A stretch of DNA of 64,000 nt. It comes from JACVRW01 sp963803085. GTDB taxonomy: Bacteria; Actinomycetota; Thermoleophilia; Solirubrobacterales; Thermoleophilaceae. A program made the position numbers and the translations under genes. The notes beneath the pieces are model-generated. The model saw only the letters and a program-made list of their open reading frames with translations, searched no databases and was not told the origin of the DNA. Below are positions 16,599 to 24,808 of this stretch, in pieces. Position 1 is the first letter of the stretch, and each line of letters begins with the position of its first letter. The DNA is taken from positions 62,001 to 126,000 of the forward strand of contig CAWDLE010000037.1 of assembly GCA_963803085.1 (NCBI GenBank), written 5' to 3'.

Positions 16599-17068
16599 CC
16601 GAGGAGGCGAGCAGCGCTGTGGCGGAGCGCCCACACACCGTACACCTGCGTTTACGCGCCGGGCTCCGCAAGCCGCACAACTGGCTTCAGCTGGTGAAGT
16701 TCTGCGCGGTCGGCGCGTCCGGCTACGTGGTCAACCTGTGCGTATTCGCGCTGTTCGTCGGCCCGCTCGACGCCCATCACCTGGTGGCCGCCACGGCCGC
16801 TTTCGCCGTCGCCGTCACGAACAACTTCTGGTGGAATCGCCACTGGACGTTCCGGGCGCGGAGCGGCCGCGCGGGCTTCCAGGCCGCCCGCTTCTTCACC
16901 GTCAGCGTGGCGGCGTTCATATTCGCGGCCGCCATGCTCGAGCTGCTCGTGAGCGTCGTCGGGGTGGCCGAGCTGCCCGCGCAGGCGATCTCGATCATCG
17001 CGGCGACACCGCTCAACTTCATCGGGAACAAGATGTGGAGCTTCCGCATCGCGCTCTCGCGAGACTGA
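16595..17068 (+). CDS. GtrA family membrane protein
   Basis: A 157-residue GtrA-type protein with four transmembrane segments, starting after a basic N-terminus at LVKFCAVGASGYVVNLCVFALF. The family motif ATAAFAVAVTNNFWWNRHWTF and the last helix ending IGNKMWSF are both present. GtrA proteins are thought to flip or position polyprenyl-linked sugars. The GTG start overlaps the upstream phosphodiesterase and the 3' end overlaps the next membrane glycosyltransferase gene, which supports a joint role in envelope glycan synthesis. Confidence 0.88.
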   Translation: MTEEASSAVAERPHTVHLRLRAGLRKPHNWLQLVKFCAVGASGYVVNLCVFALFVGPLDAHHLVAATAAFAVAVTNNFWWNRHWTFRARSGRAGFQAARFFTVSVAAFIFAAAMLELLVSVVGVAELPAQAISIIAATPLNFIGNKMWSFRIALSRD

Positions 17069-18702
17069 GCCTCGGCGCGGCCCTGCTGGTCGTCGCAGCG
17101 CTGTTGGGCGCTGCGGTCGCCCCCAGCGCCCACGCCGCCGATCCCGAGCGTCCGGCCTCCGACACCACACCGCCGCGCTTCTTCCAGCACAGCGCGCGCG
17201 AGGTCGAGCGGATCGCTGCCCGCGCCGACAAGGTCCGCGAGGCGCGCGAGGACGGACCGCTCGACCCGACGGCCTATACGAAGGGGATCGGCCGCTGGCA
17301 GGTGAGCTTCTTTCGTGATCGCCGCGAGGTCGTGCAGGTGCAGGTGGACGACCGGAGTGGAGCCATCCTCGAGCAGTGGTCGGGTGATCAGGTGGCGTGG
17401 TCCATGGCGCGCGGCTATCCGGGCGCCTTCGGCCGGAAGCTGAACGCCCCGTATGTGTGGCTACCTCTGTGCGTGCTGTTCCTCGCGCCGTTTATCGACG
17501 TCCGTCGCCCGCTACGCCTGCTGCATCTGGACCTGCTCGTCCTGCTGGGCTTCGGTGTGTCGCACGTGTTCTTCAACCGGGGTGAGATCGGCGTCTCGAC
17601 CCCGCTCGTGTATCCGGTGCTGCTGTACCTGCTCGCGCGCGTGCTGTTCGCCGGCTTCCGTCCACGCCGCCCAGCCGGGCCGCTGGTGCCTCACGCGCCG
17701 CTCACGCTGCTGATCGTCGGGCTCGTGTTCCTGACGGCGTTCCGGGTCGGGCTGAACGTGGCGGACTCGAACGTGATCGACGTGGGCTATGCCGGCGTGG
17801 TGGGCGCGGATCGGATCGTGGACGGTGACCAGCTCTACGGGGAGGGCTTCTCCGGCGACGTCCCGCGCGGCGACACGTACGGCCCGGTGAACTACTTGCT
17901 GTACGTCCCGTTCGAGCAGGCACTCCCCTGGAGCGGCCGCTGGGATGACCTGCCCGCGGCGCACGGCGCGGCCATTAGCCTCGACCTGCTCGTGATCGGC
18001 GGCCTGCTGCTCCTCGGACGTCGCCTGCGGCGGGGCCCCGACGGGAGCGCACTCGGAGTGGCCCTTGCATACGCCTGGGTGGCGTATCCCTATACGGCGT
18101 TCGCGCTGGAGTCGAACTCGAACGACTCGCTGGTGGCGCTGGGCTGCGTGGCCACGCTGCTCGCCGCGACCGTGGCGCGCGACTATGCGGCCGGGCTCTG
18201 GAGTGGGGTGGCGCTCGGCCTCGCGTCCGCGGCGAAATTCGTGAACCTCGCCCTGGCCCCCCTGTTCGCGCGCCGGGATCCACGAGTGTTCCTCGCGGCG
18301 CTGCTCCTGGTTCTCGTGGCCATGGTCGCCCCGTTCGTGCCGGACGGCGGCTTACGCGAGCTGTATGACCGCACCATCGGATACCAGGCGAGCCGCCCCT
18401 CGCCGTTCAGCATCTGGGGCCAGGTCGATTCGCTCGACTGGCTTCAGACCGCGCTGAAGGTGGCCGCAGCCGGCCTTGCGCTGCTGGTCGCGTTCGTGCC
18501 CCGGCGGATCGATCTCCGCCAGACCGCCGCACTCGGCGCCGCCGTGCTGATCGCGATCCAGCTCGTGGCCACACACTGGTTCTACCTCTACGTCGTCTGG
18601 TTCGTGCCGTTCGTCTTCGTGGCGCTGTTCGCCGGTCATCGGAGTGCCGCGCGTGAGCCGGCCGCCGAGGACCAGGTCGAGCGCGAGCCGGTGCTCGTGT
18701 GA
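17035..18702 (+). CDS. Membrane glycosyltransferase, GT87/DUF2029-like, with extracytoplasmic N-terminal domain
   Basis: A 555-residue polytopic protein. The GTG start is inferred; upstream codons in this frame are out-of-frame gtrA. An N-terminal signal-like segment ends at APSAHA. It is followed by about 90 residues that resemble a PepSY-type fold (VSFFRDRREVVQVQVDDRSGAILEQW in two halves), then about ten hydrophobic segments. VNYLLYVPFEQALPW and ALESNSNDSLVA are typical of polyprenyl-phosphate-sugar-dependent GT87/GT-C enzymes. It overlaps the end of gtrA by 34 bases and the next gene by four. Sugar and acceptor are unknown. Confidence 0.7.
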   Translation: MELPHRALARLSLGAALLVVAALLGAAVAPSAHAADPERPASDTTPPRFFQHSAREVERIAARADKVREAREDGPLDPTAYTKGIGRWQVSFFRDRREVVQVQVDDRSGAILEQWSGDQVAWSMARGYPGAFGRKLNAPYVWLPLCVLFLAPFIDVRRPLRLLHLDLLVLLGFGVSHVFFNRGEIGVSTPLVYPVLLYLLARVLFAGFRPRRPAGPLVPHAPLTLLIVGLVFLTAFRVGLNVADSNVIDVGYAGVVGADRIVDGDQLYGEGFSGDVPRGDTYGPVNYLLYVPFEQALPWSGRWDDLPAAHGAAISLDLLVIGGLLLLGRRLRRGPDGSALGVALAYAWVAYPYTAFALESNSNDSLVALGCVATLLAATVARDYAAGLWSGVALGLASAAKFVNLALAPLFARRDPRVFLAALLLVLVAMVAPFVPDGGLRELYDRTIGYQASRPSPFSIWGQVDSLDWLQTALKVAAAGLALLVAFVPRRIDLRQTAALGAAVLIAIQLVATHWFYLYVVWFVPFVFVALFAGHRSAAREPAAEDQVEREPVLV

Positions 18703-19934
18703 ACGCGCCGCCGCGCGTCTCGCGGGCCCATGCCATCGGGGCGATCGCCCTGCTCGTGGCCGGCTGGGCGCTCACGCTCTGGGTCGCACCGTGGTCGGAC
18801 GAACGCGTGAACGATCTGTTCGTGTACCGCGGCTTCGCCGAGCCCCTGCTAGATGGCGCGCCGCCCTACCGCGACTTCGCATTCGAGTACCCGCCGCTGG
18901 CGGCGCCGCTGATCGCGCTGCCGGGCCTGGTCGGAACCGGCGAGGAGACCTTCCGCTGGGCGTTCGCGCTCTGGACGCTCGCCGGCGGCGCGGCCGTGGT
19001 GCTCCTCTGCGGCGCACTTGCTCGCGCGACCGGTGGCGACCCGCGCCGCGCCATGTTTGCGGCGGCCCTCATGCCGGTCCTCTGCGGGGCGCTGGTGCGC
19101 ACCCACTTCGACGTGTTCCCCGTGGCCATCCTGCTCGGCGGGCTCCTGCTTCTGTGCATCGACCGGCCCCGTGCCGGCCTGGCCGTGCTCGGCCTCGGAG
19201 CGATGACCAAGCTGTTCCCACTCGTGGCCGTGCCGGTGGCGATCGTGTGGCTGGTCGGGCGCGGCCACCGGCGCGAGGCGTGGCAGGGCGCACTCGCATG
19301 TGCGGCGACGATGGCGGTCGTCGCGCTGGCCGCCGTGGCCGCGTCGCCCGACGGCGCTGCGGATGCCGTGGGTTACCACCTCGACCGGCCCGTGCAGATC
19401 GAGAGCGCGCCGGCAATGGTCGTGCTCGGCCTCGATGCGGTCGGTGTGGGCGATGCGGTGAGCGTCTCGAGCCATCGATCGGACGGGCTCCTGCATGACG
19501 CCGCCGATGCGGTGTCCGCGCTGTTCGCAGGCGTGCTCGTCGGCCTCGTGGCGCTGTTGGCGGCACGCGTTGGCCGCACGCCGCGAGAGCTCGTTCTGGC
19601 GAGCCTGGCCGGGACGATCGCCTTCGCGCTGTTTGGCAAGGTGCTCTCGCCGCAGTTCGTGATCTGGGCGCTGCCGCTTGGTGCGCTCGCGTTCGCCTGG
19701 CGCAGCCACGCGCTCGCGGCGGCCATCGGCGCGGCCGCCGTCCTGACGCAAATCGAGTTTCCCGCTCACTACTTCGACGTGGTCGCGCGTGAGCCGCTCG
19801 CGCTCGCGCTCGTGGCGCTCCGCAACGCCGCGCTGCTCACCGCCCTGGTCTTAGCGATGCGCGAGCTACAGCCCAGCCGGCAGGAGCAGCTGTTCGATCC
19901 CGGTCGCGCGCCCCTCGCTGTCCGCCTCGACTAA
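18699..19934 (+). CDS. Membrane glycosyltransferase, GT87 family
   Basis: A 411-residue integral membrane protein with about ten helices. The first extracytoplasmic loop contains DERVNDLFVYRGF and DFAFEYPPLAAP; the YPPL element and the acidic loop are typical of GT87 (DUF2029) mannosyl/arabinosyl-type transferases. The GTG start overlaps the previous membrane glycosyltransferase by four bases. The 3' end overlaps the convergent ymdB gene by 69 bases. It probably transfers a sugar from a lipid carrier outside the membrane. Confidence 0.75.
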   Translation: MNAPPRVSRAHAIGAIALLVAGWALTLWVAPWSDERVNDLFVYRGFAEPLLDGAPPYRDFAFEYPPLAAPLIALPGLVGTGEETFRWAFALWTLAGGAAVVLLCGALARATGGDPRRAMFAAALMPVLCGALVRTHFDVFPVAILLGGLLLLCIDRPRAGLAVLGLGAMTKLFPLVAVPVAIVWLVGRGHRREAWQGALACAATMAVVALAAVAASPDGAADAVGYHLDRPVQIESAPAMVVLGLDAVGVGDAVSVSSHRSDGLLHDAADAVSALFAGVLVGLVALLAARVGRTPRELVLASLAGTIAFALFGKVLSPQFVIWALPLGALAFAWRSHALAAAIGAAAVLTQIEFPAHYFDVVAREPLALALVALRNAALLTALVLAMRELQPSRQEQLFDPGRAPLAVRLD

Positions 19935-20648
19935 CACCGCGTTCAGCCAGGGCTCCTCGTCGGCGGTCTCGAAGCGCACGTTGGTGAGCTTGATGAAGCG
20001 CTCGAGCGCCTGCTCGCGCTTCACGCCGATAACGCCGTTCCGCGAGCCGGTCATGCCGACGTCGGTGATGTAGGCAGTCCCGCCGGGCAGCACGCGGCCG
20101 TCGGCGGTCGGCACGTGCGTGTGGGTGCCCACGCAGGCGGTCACGCGTCCATCGAGATGCCAGCCCATCGCCACCTTCTCGCTCGTCGCCTCGGCGTGCA
20201 TGTCCACGAGAACGGCGTCGGCCCGGCCGCGCAGCTCCGCCAGCGCGGCGTCCACCTCAGCGAATGGCGAGCGGACCGCCGCGAGGAACACGAGGCCCGA
20301 CAGGTTCACGACCCCGAGGCGCACCCCGTCGCGCTCGATCACCGTGAAGCCTCGGCCGGGGCTGCCCTTCGGATAGTTGGCGGGACGCACGATGCGTTCC
20401 TCGCGATCCAGGTACTCGTAGACCTCGCGGTGGCGGTAAGCGTGGTTGCCGAGCGTGATCGCGTCGGCTCCAATCTCGAACAGCTCGCGCGCGGTCTTCT
20501 CGGTGATCCCGACCCCGCCCGCCGAGTTCTCGCCGTTCACGATCACGAAGTCCGGCTGGTGTGCATCGCGGATTCCTGGCAGTAGCGCGGCGAGCGTTCG
20601 CCGGCCGATGCCACCCACCACGTCGCCGACGAATAGGAGCTTCACCAT
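19866..20648 (-). CDS. ymdB: TIGR00282/YmdB-family metallophosphoesterase
   Basis: A 260-residue metallophosphoesterase of the YmdB family; the Bacillus member is a 2',3'-cyclic nucleotide phosphodiesterase. Metal ligands are visible in MVKLLFVGDVVGGIGRR (D9), VNGENSAGG (E40, N41) and LGNHAYRHRE (N68, H69). Later histidines lie in DMHAEATSEK and VGTHTHVPTAD. The ATG start is the canonical family start. Its codon shares bases with the ATG of the divergent ABC gene (CATG at 20646-20649), and no ribosome-binding site is evident, so a leaderless message is likely. Confidence 0.9.
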   Translation of the reverse strand: MVKLLFVGDVVGGIGRRTLAALLPGIRDAHQPDFVIVNGENSAGGVGITEKTARELFEIGADAITLGNHAYRHREVYEYLDREERIVRPANYPKGSPGRGFTVIERDGVRLGVVNLSGLVFLAAVRSPFAEVDAALAELRGRADAVLVDMHAEATSEKVAMGWHLDGRVTACVGTHTHVPTADGRVLPGGTAYITDVGMTGSRNGVIGVKREQALERFIKLTNVRFETADEEPWLNAVLVEADSEGRATGIEQLLLPAGL

Positions 20649-21384
20649 GGGCGATTCTGCCAATCTGCGCGCGGTGGAGACAACCACCGTCACCCTCGCG
20701 GCCGAGGGCCTGGTCAAGCGCTACGGCGATCGGGTCGCGCTGCGGGGCGTCTCGCTGTCGGCGAGGCCGGGCGAACTCGTGGCGATCATCGGCCCGAACG
20801 GCGCCGGCAAGACGACGCTGTTGTCGATTCTCGCGGGCATCCAGCGTCAGGACGAGGGCTCGATCACGGTGGCGCCCGCGGGCGTGGGCTGGGTGCCGCA
20901 GCAGGCCGCCGTCTACAACAAGCTGACCATCGAGGAGAACCTCTCCCTGTTCGCGCGGCTGGAGCGCTGCCCGGACCCGGGTGCCACGGTCGACCGCATG
21001 CTGGAGCTCAGCGACCTGAGCGAGCGGGCCGGGGATCTGGTGGGCACCTTGTCGGGCGGCAACAAGCAGCGCGTGAACATCGCCATCGGCCTCCTGGCCG
21101 AGCCCGATGTGCTGCTCCTCGACGAGCCGAGCGCCGCTCTCGACCCGCGCCAGCGGGCGCGGCTCTGGGAGTTCATCGTGCGGCTCGCAGGCGAGGGCAC
21201 CACCGTGATCTACGCGACGCACAACATCCAGGAGGCCGACCGCTACGCGAACCAGCTGATCGTGCTCGCGGACGGCGAGCTGCTGTTCGACGGCGAGCCG
21301 CAGGCACTGGAGCGCGAGGTGGGCACCACGGGGCTCGACTTCGAGGAGGCGTTCGTGGAGTTCCTCCACAAGCGCGGGCACTGA
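20647..21384 (+). CDS. ABC transporter ATP-binding protein
   Basis: A 245-residue ABC-2 type ATPase. Walker A is GPNGAGKTT, the signature is TLSGGNKQRVNIAIG, Walker B is VLLLDEPSAALDPRQR, and the switch histidine lies in YATHNIQEAD. The ATG has AGGAG seven bases upstream, which fixes the start even though it faces the ymdB start. It overlaps the permease gene by one base (TGATG). Together they form an exporter; the substrate is not evident. Confidence 0.92.
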   Translation: MGDSANLRAVETTTVTLAAEGLVKRYGDRVALRGVSLSARPGELVAIIGPNGAGKTTLLSILAGIQRQDEGSITVAPAGVGWVPQQAAVYNKLTIEENLSLFARLERCPDPGATVDRMLELSDLSERAGDLVGTLSGGNKQRVNIAIGLLAEPDVLLLDEPSAALDPRQRARLWEFIVRLAGEGTTVIYATHNIQEADRYANQLIVLADGELLFDGEPQALEREVGTTGLDFEEAFVEFLHKRGH

Positions 21385-22721
21385 TGCGCTGGCTGCTTCT
21401 CAAGGACCTGCGCATCCTGCGCCGCTCGCCGCTCCTGGTGGCGCTGCTGGTGCTGTACCCGATCGTGATCGCGGTGCTGATCGGCTTCGCGCTCTCGCGC
21501 GGGCCCGACAAGCCGAAGGTGGCCTTCTACAACGGCCTCGAGGGGCAGTCCGCGGTGGTCGAGCTGGGCGGCGACCGGATCGACCTCGCGTCCGAGGGCC
21601 AGCGCCTGTTCGACGCGATCGACCCGGTGCGGGTGGACAGCAGAAAGGAGGCGATCCAGAAGGTCAAGGACGGCGAGGTGCTTGGCGCACTGATCATCCC
21701 CAGCGACCTCGCGACGAACATCCAGTCCTCGCTCGAGCCCGGGACAGTCGAGGTCTACTACAACTCCGACGACCCGGCCAAGCGCCAGTTCGTGGAGAAC
21801 ACGATCAAGGCGCAGGTTCAGTCGGCGAACGCCGCGCTCACCAAGCGGGTCGCCGAGGAGGCGCTCAAGCTCCTGGATCTGATCAGCAAGGGCGGGGACT
21901 ACTCCTTCCTCGGGCAGTCCTTCGACGTGCTCGGCCTCGAGCGGGCCGAGCGGATCCTCGCCCAGGCCAAGGCGGACCTCCCGGCCGGTTCGCCGCAGCG
22001 AGCCGAGCTGGACCGCGTGATCGCGTTCGGCAAATTGGCGCGCGAGAACCTCTCGTTCTCCGACGAGGTCCTCGCCGTGGTCGGCGAGCCCATTCGCGTC
22101 AAGGCCACCGCGCTCGACGGCGGCAACACGTCGCTCAGCTCGTTCGCTGTGGCGCTGGCGGTCGCGGTCTCGCTGATGTTCATCACGCTGCTCTTGGCTG
22201 CCGGAACACTGGCGCTCGAGCGCGAGGAGAACGCCTTCTCGCGCCTGGTGAGAGGGCTGGTGTCGAAGACTGGTCTGCTCGTGGAGAAGGCGGGCCTCGC
22301 GGCCGTCTGCTCCGTCTCGGTCTGTCTGCTGATGTTGGCCGGGCTCGGGCTGTTCGTGGAGCTCGACTGGGGACGCTTTCCGCTCTGGCTCGCGGCCCTG
22401 GCGGTGGGAGCGCTCGCGTTCGCCGCGCTGGGGCTTGCGATCGGGGCGCTCACCCGCGACGTCCGGGCAGCTTCACTGCTCGCCTTCATGCTCTGCCTCC
22501 CGCTGGCCTTCCTTGCGCTGGTGCCCTCAGGCGCCGTGGCGCCTGCGCTCTACGACGTGATCCGGGCCGTGTCCGCGGCGTTCCCCTTCAAGCCAGCGCT
22601 CGACGCACTCGACGCCGCTCTGAACGACGCCGGCGACATCGGCGGCCCGCTGCTGCACCTGGCCGGCCTGACGCTCGCCTTCGGCGCGCTTGGCAGGCTC
22701 GGCCTGCAACGCTTCGCATGA
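21384..22721 (+). CDS. ABC-2 type transporter permease
   Basis: A 445-residue permease partner of the preceding ATPase. One helix near the N-terminus (residues 14-36) is followed by a large extracytoplasmic domain of about 220 residues, then five helices toward the C-terminus starting near FAVALAVAVSLMFITLLL. This matches ABC-2 exporters of the YhgE/NatB type. The start overlaps the ATPase stop. The gene ends 57 bases before hemB, which has its own promoter signature. Confidence 0.85.
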   Translation: MRWLLLKDLRILRRSPLLVALLVLYPIVIAVLIGFALSRGPDKPKVAFYNGLEGQSAVVELGGDRIDLASEGQRLFDAIDPVRVDSRKEAIQKVKDGEVLGALIIPSDLATNIQSSLEPGTVEVYYNSDDPAKRQFVENTIKAQVQSANAALTKRVAEEALKLLDLISKGGDYSFLGQSFDVLGLERAERILAQAKADLPAGSPQRAELDRVIAFGKLARENLSFSDEVLAVVGEPIRVKATALDGGNTSLSSFAVALAVAVSLMFITLLLAAGTLALEREENAFSRLVRGLVSKTGLLVEKAGLAAVCSVSVCLLMLAGLGLFVELDWGRFPLWLAALAVGALAFAALGLAIGALTRDVRAASLLAFMLCLPLAFLALVPSGAVAPALYDVIRAVSAAFPFKPALDALDAALNDAGDIGGPLLHLAGLTLAFGALGRLGLQRFA

Positions 22722-22762
22722 CCAGGGCACGTCCGGGCGCCCTGGCCCTGCTCCCCGCCACC

Positions 22763-22768
22763 TAGACT
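22763..22768 (+). promoter_or_regulatory. Leaderless-type -10 element TAGACT of hemB
   Basis: TAGACT sits exactly 10 bases before the hemB ATG, as at the bfn and purA genes. No ribosome-binding site lies in the 10-base spacer, so the message is probably leaderless. Confidence 0.55.
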
Positions 22769-22778
22769 GAACTGGCGA

Positions 22779-23753
22779 ATGGCCTTCCCCGCGACACGAC
22801 TGCGGCGCCTGCGCAAGACAGGCGTCCTGCGCGAGCTCGTCCGCGAGACGCGCTTATCGCCTGCGGATCTCGTCTACCCCATGTTCGTGCAGCTCGGCGA
22901 GGGGCGCACGCCCGTGGAGGCGATGCCCGGCATCGAGCGCATGTCGATCTCGCACGCGGTCGACGAGGCCGGCGAGGCCCACGCGCTCGGAATCCCGGCG
23001 GTCCTCCTGTTCGGCGTGCCCGCCGAGAAGGACGAGCAGGGCTCGGGCGCATACGACGACGAGGGCGTCGTGCAGCTGGCCGTGCGAGCGCTGAAGGACG
23101 CCCATCCCGAGCTGCTGGTGATCACCGACGTGTGCCTCTGCGGCTACACCTCGCACGGCCACTGCGGCGTCGTGCTCGAGGACGGCACGGTGGACAACGA
23201 CCTGAGTCTCGAGCTGCTTGCGAAGACGGCGATCTCGCATGCCCGCGCGGGCGCCGACGCCGTGGCGCCGAGCGACATGATGGACGGCCGCGTGGGCGCG
23301 CTGCGCTCGCAGCTTGACGCCGAGGGTCACAAGGACCTGCCGATCGTGGCCTATTCCGCGAAGTTCGCCTCGGCGTTCTACGGGCCATTCCGCGAGGCCG
23401 CCGACTCGGCTCCGTCCTTCGGCGACCGCCGCAGCTACCAGATGGATCCGGCGAACGCCGACGAGGCGGTCCGCGAGGCCCTGCTCGACGTGGAGGAGGG
23501 CGCCGACATGGTGATGGTCAAGCCGGCGCTGCCCTACCTCGACGTGATCCGGCGGGTGAAGGACGCCACGCGCGTCCCGGTCGCGGCGTACAACGTGAGC
23601 GGCGAGTACGCGATGGTGAAGGCCGCGGCGGCGGCCGGGTACCTAGACGAGGAAGCGACGGTGCTCGAGACGCTCACGGCGATCCGCCGCGCCGGCGCCG
23701 ACGTAGTGATCACCTACCACGCGAAGGATGTGGCCCGATGGCTCAGCCGATAG
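22779..23753 (+). CDS. hemB: Delta-aminolevulinic acid dehydratase (porphobilinogen synthase)
   Basis: Condenses two 5-aminolevulinate molecules to porphobilinogen, an early step of tetrapyrrole synthesis in the cytoplasm. The 324-residue protein has the zinc-site cysteines in DVCLCGYTSHGHCG (C119, C121, C129) and the active-site lysines in AYSAKFASAFYGP (K195) and MVMVKPALPYLD (K248). YNVSGEYAMVKAA is also conserved. This is the zinc-dependent type. It overlaps the next gene by 16 bases and leads an operon with the siroheme-decarboxylase-like gene and hemL. Confidence 0.96.
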   Translation: MAFPATRLRRLRKTGVLRELVRETRLSPADLVYPMFVQLGEGRTPVEAMPGIERMSISHAVDEAGEAHALGIPAVLLFGVPAEKDEQGSGAYDDEGVVQLAVRALKDAHPELLVITDVCLCGYTSHGHCGVVLEDGTVDNDLSLELLAKTAISHARAGADAVAPSDMMDGRVGALRSQLDAEGHKDLPIVAYSAKFASAFYGPFREAADSAPSFGDRRSYQMDPANADEAVREALLDVEEGADMVMVKPALPYLDVIRRVKDATRVPVAAYNVSGEYAMVKAAAAAGYLDEEATVLETLTAIRRAGADVVITYHAKDVARWLSR

Positions 23754-24808
23754 CGAAGGTTCGGAGCCGAAAGGACGGATCGGCGGTCCCTCTCGACGAG
23801 CTCGACCGCAAGCTGCTCAACCTGCTCCAGGGCAGCTTTCCGATCGCCTCCCGGCCCTACGCGCACGTGGCGGAGTTGGCCGGCGTGCCGGAGGAGGAGG
23901 TTCTGACCCGAACCAAGCGCCTGCTGGACGAGCGGATCATCCGCGAGATCACGCCGATCTTCGACACGCGGGTGCTCGGCTACAGCTCGATGCTCGTGGC
24001 CGCGAAGGTGGATCCCGAGAACCCGTGGCGGGCAGCCAAGATCATCAACTCGCACCCCGGCGTCTCGCACAACTACCTGCGCGACCACGACTTCAACCTC
24101 TGGTTCACGGTCGCCACCGAGCCTGACTCGCCGCTGGGCCTCGACGGCACGCTGGATCTGCTCCAGGAGCTGACGGGCGCCGAGTCTGTGCGCCAGCTCC
24201 CGACGCTGCGGCTGTTCAAGATTCGGATGGACCTCGAGATGGAGCAGGGCACCGACGTGCTCGCGGCGGCCGCGGAAGCAGTCGATTACCGGGAGCCCGA
24301 GGCCATCGAGCTGTCGGAGCTCGACTACGCGGTGATCCGCGCGACGCAGGGCCCGATGGAGGTTGTCTCCGAGCCGTTCGCGGCTCCGGCGGCGGAGCTC
24401 GGCGTGTCCGAGCAGCAGCTGTTCGAGCACCTCGAGTCGATGCGCGAGCGGCGAGCGCTGCGGCGCGTGGCAGCGATCCTGTTCCACCGCCGGGCTGGCT
24501 TCTCGGCGAACGGAATGGGCGTGTGGAAGGTGCCGGAGGAGCGCATCATCGAGCTGGGCCCGCGCATGGCGTCCTTCAGGGGCATCTCGCACTGCTACCA
24601 GCGGCCGACCTACGCCGACTGGCCCTACTCGGTCTTCACGATGGCCCACGGGCGCTCCAAGGAGGAGTGCGACGCGATTCTCGACTCGATCGCCGAGGAC
24701 ACCGGCATCCACGAGCGCCGCACGCTCTATTCCTCGACCGAGTTCAAGAAGGTCCGCCTGCGCTACTTCACGGACGAGCACAAGCGGTGGGAAGCGGAGC
24801 ACGCGTAG
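23738..24808 (+). CDS. Fused AhbA-AhbB type siroheme decarboxylase-like protein (two Lrp/AsnC-like halves)
   Basis: A 356-residue protein made of two similar halves, each with an AsnC-like helix-turn-helix and an effector-like domain. The first half (1-178) contains GVSHNYLRDHDFNLWFTV. The second (185-356) contains AGFSANGMGVWKVPEE and GISHCYQRPTYADWPYSVF. These words are characteristic of AhbA/AhbB and NirD/L/G/H, which decarboxylate siroheme to didecarboxysiroheme. Those proteins are normally separate subunits of about 150-170 residues. Placement between hemB and hemL argues for an enzyme rather than a transcription factor. Whether it serves the siroheme route to heme or a d1-type heme cannot be told here; later ahb or nir genes are not in the window. 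Confidence 0.8.
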   Translation: MAQPIAKVRSRKDGSAVPLDELDRKLLNLLQGSFPIASRPYAHVAELAGVPEEEVLTRTKRLLDERIIREITPIFDTRVLGYSSMLVAAKVDPENPWRAAKIINSHPGVSHNYLRDHDFNLWFTVATEPDSPLGLDGTLDLLQELTGAESVRQLPTLRLFKIRMDLEMEQGTDVLAAAAEAVDYREPEAIELSELDYAVIRATQGPMEVVSEPFAAPAAELGVSEQQLFEHLESMRERRALRRVAAILFHRRAGFSANGMGVWKVPEERIIELGPRMASFRGISHCYQRPTYADWPYSVFTMAHGRSKEECDAILDSIAEDTGIHERRTLYSSTEFKKVRLRYFTDEHKRWEAEHA

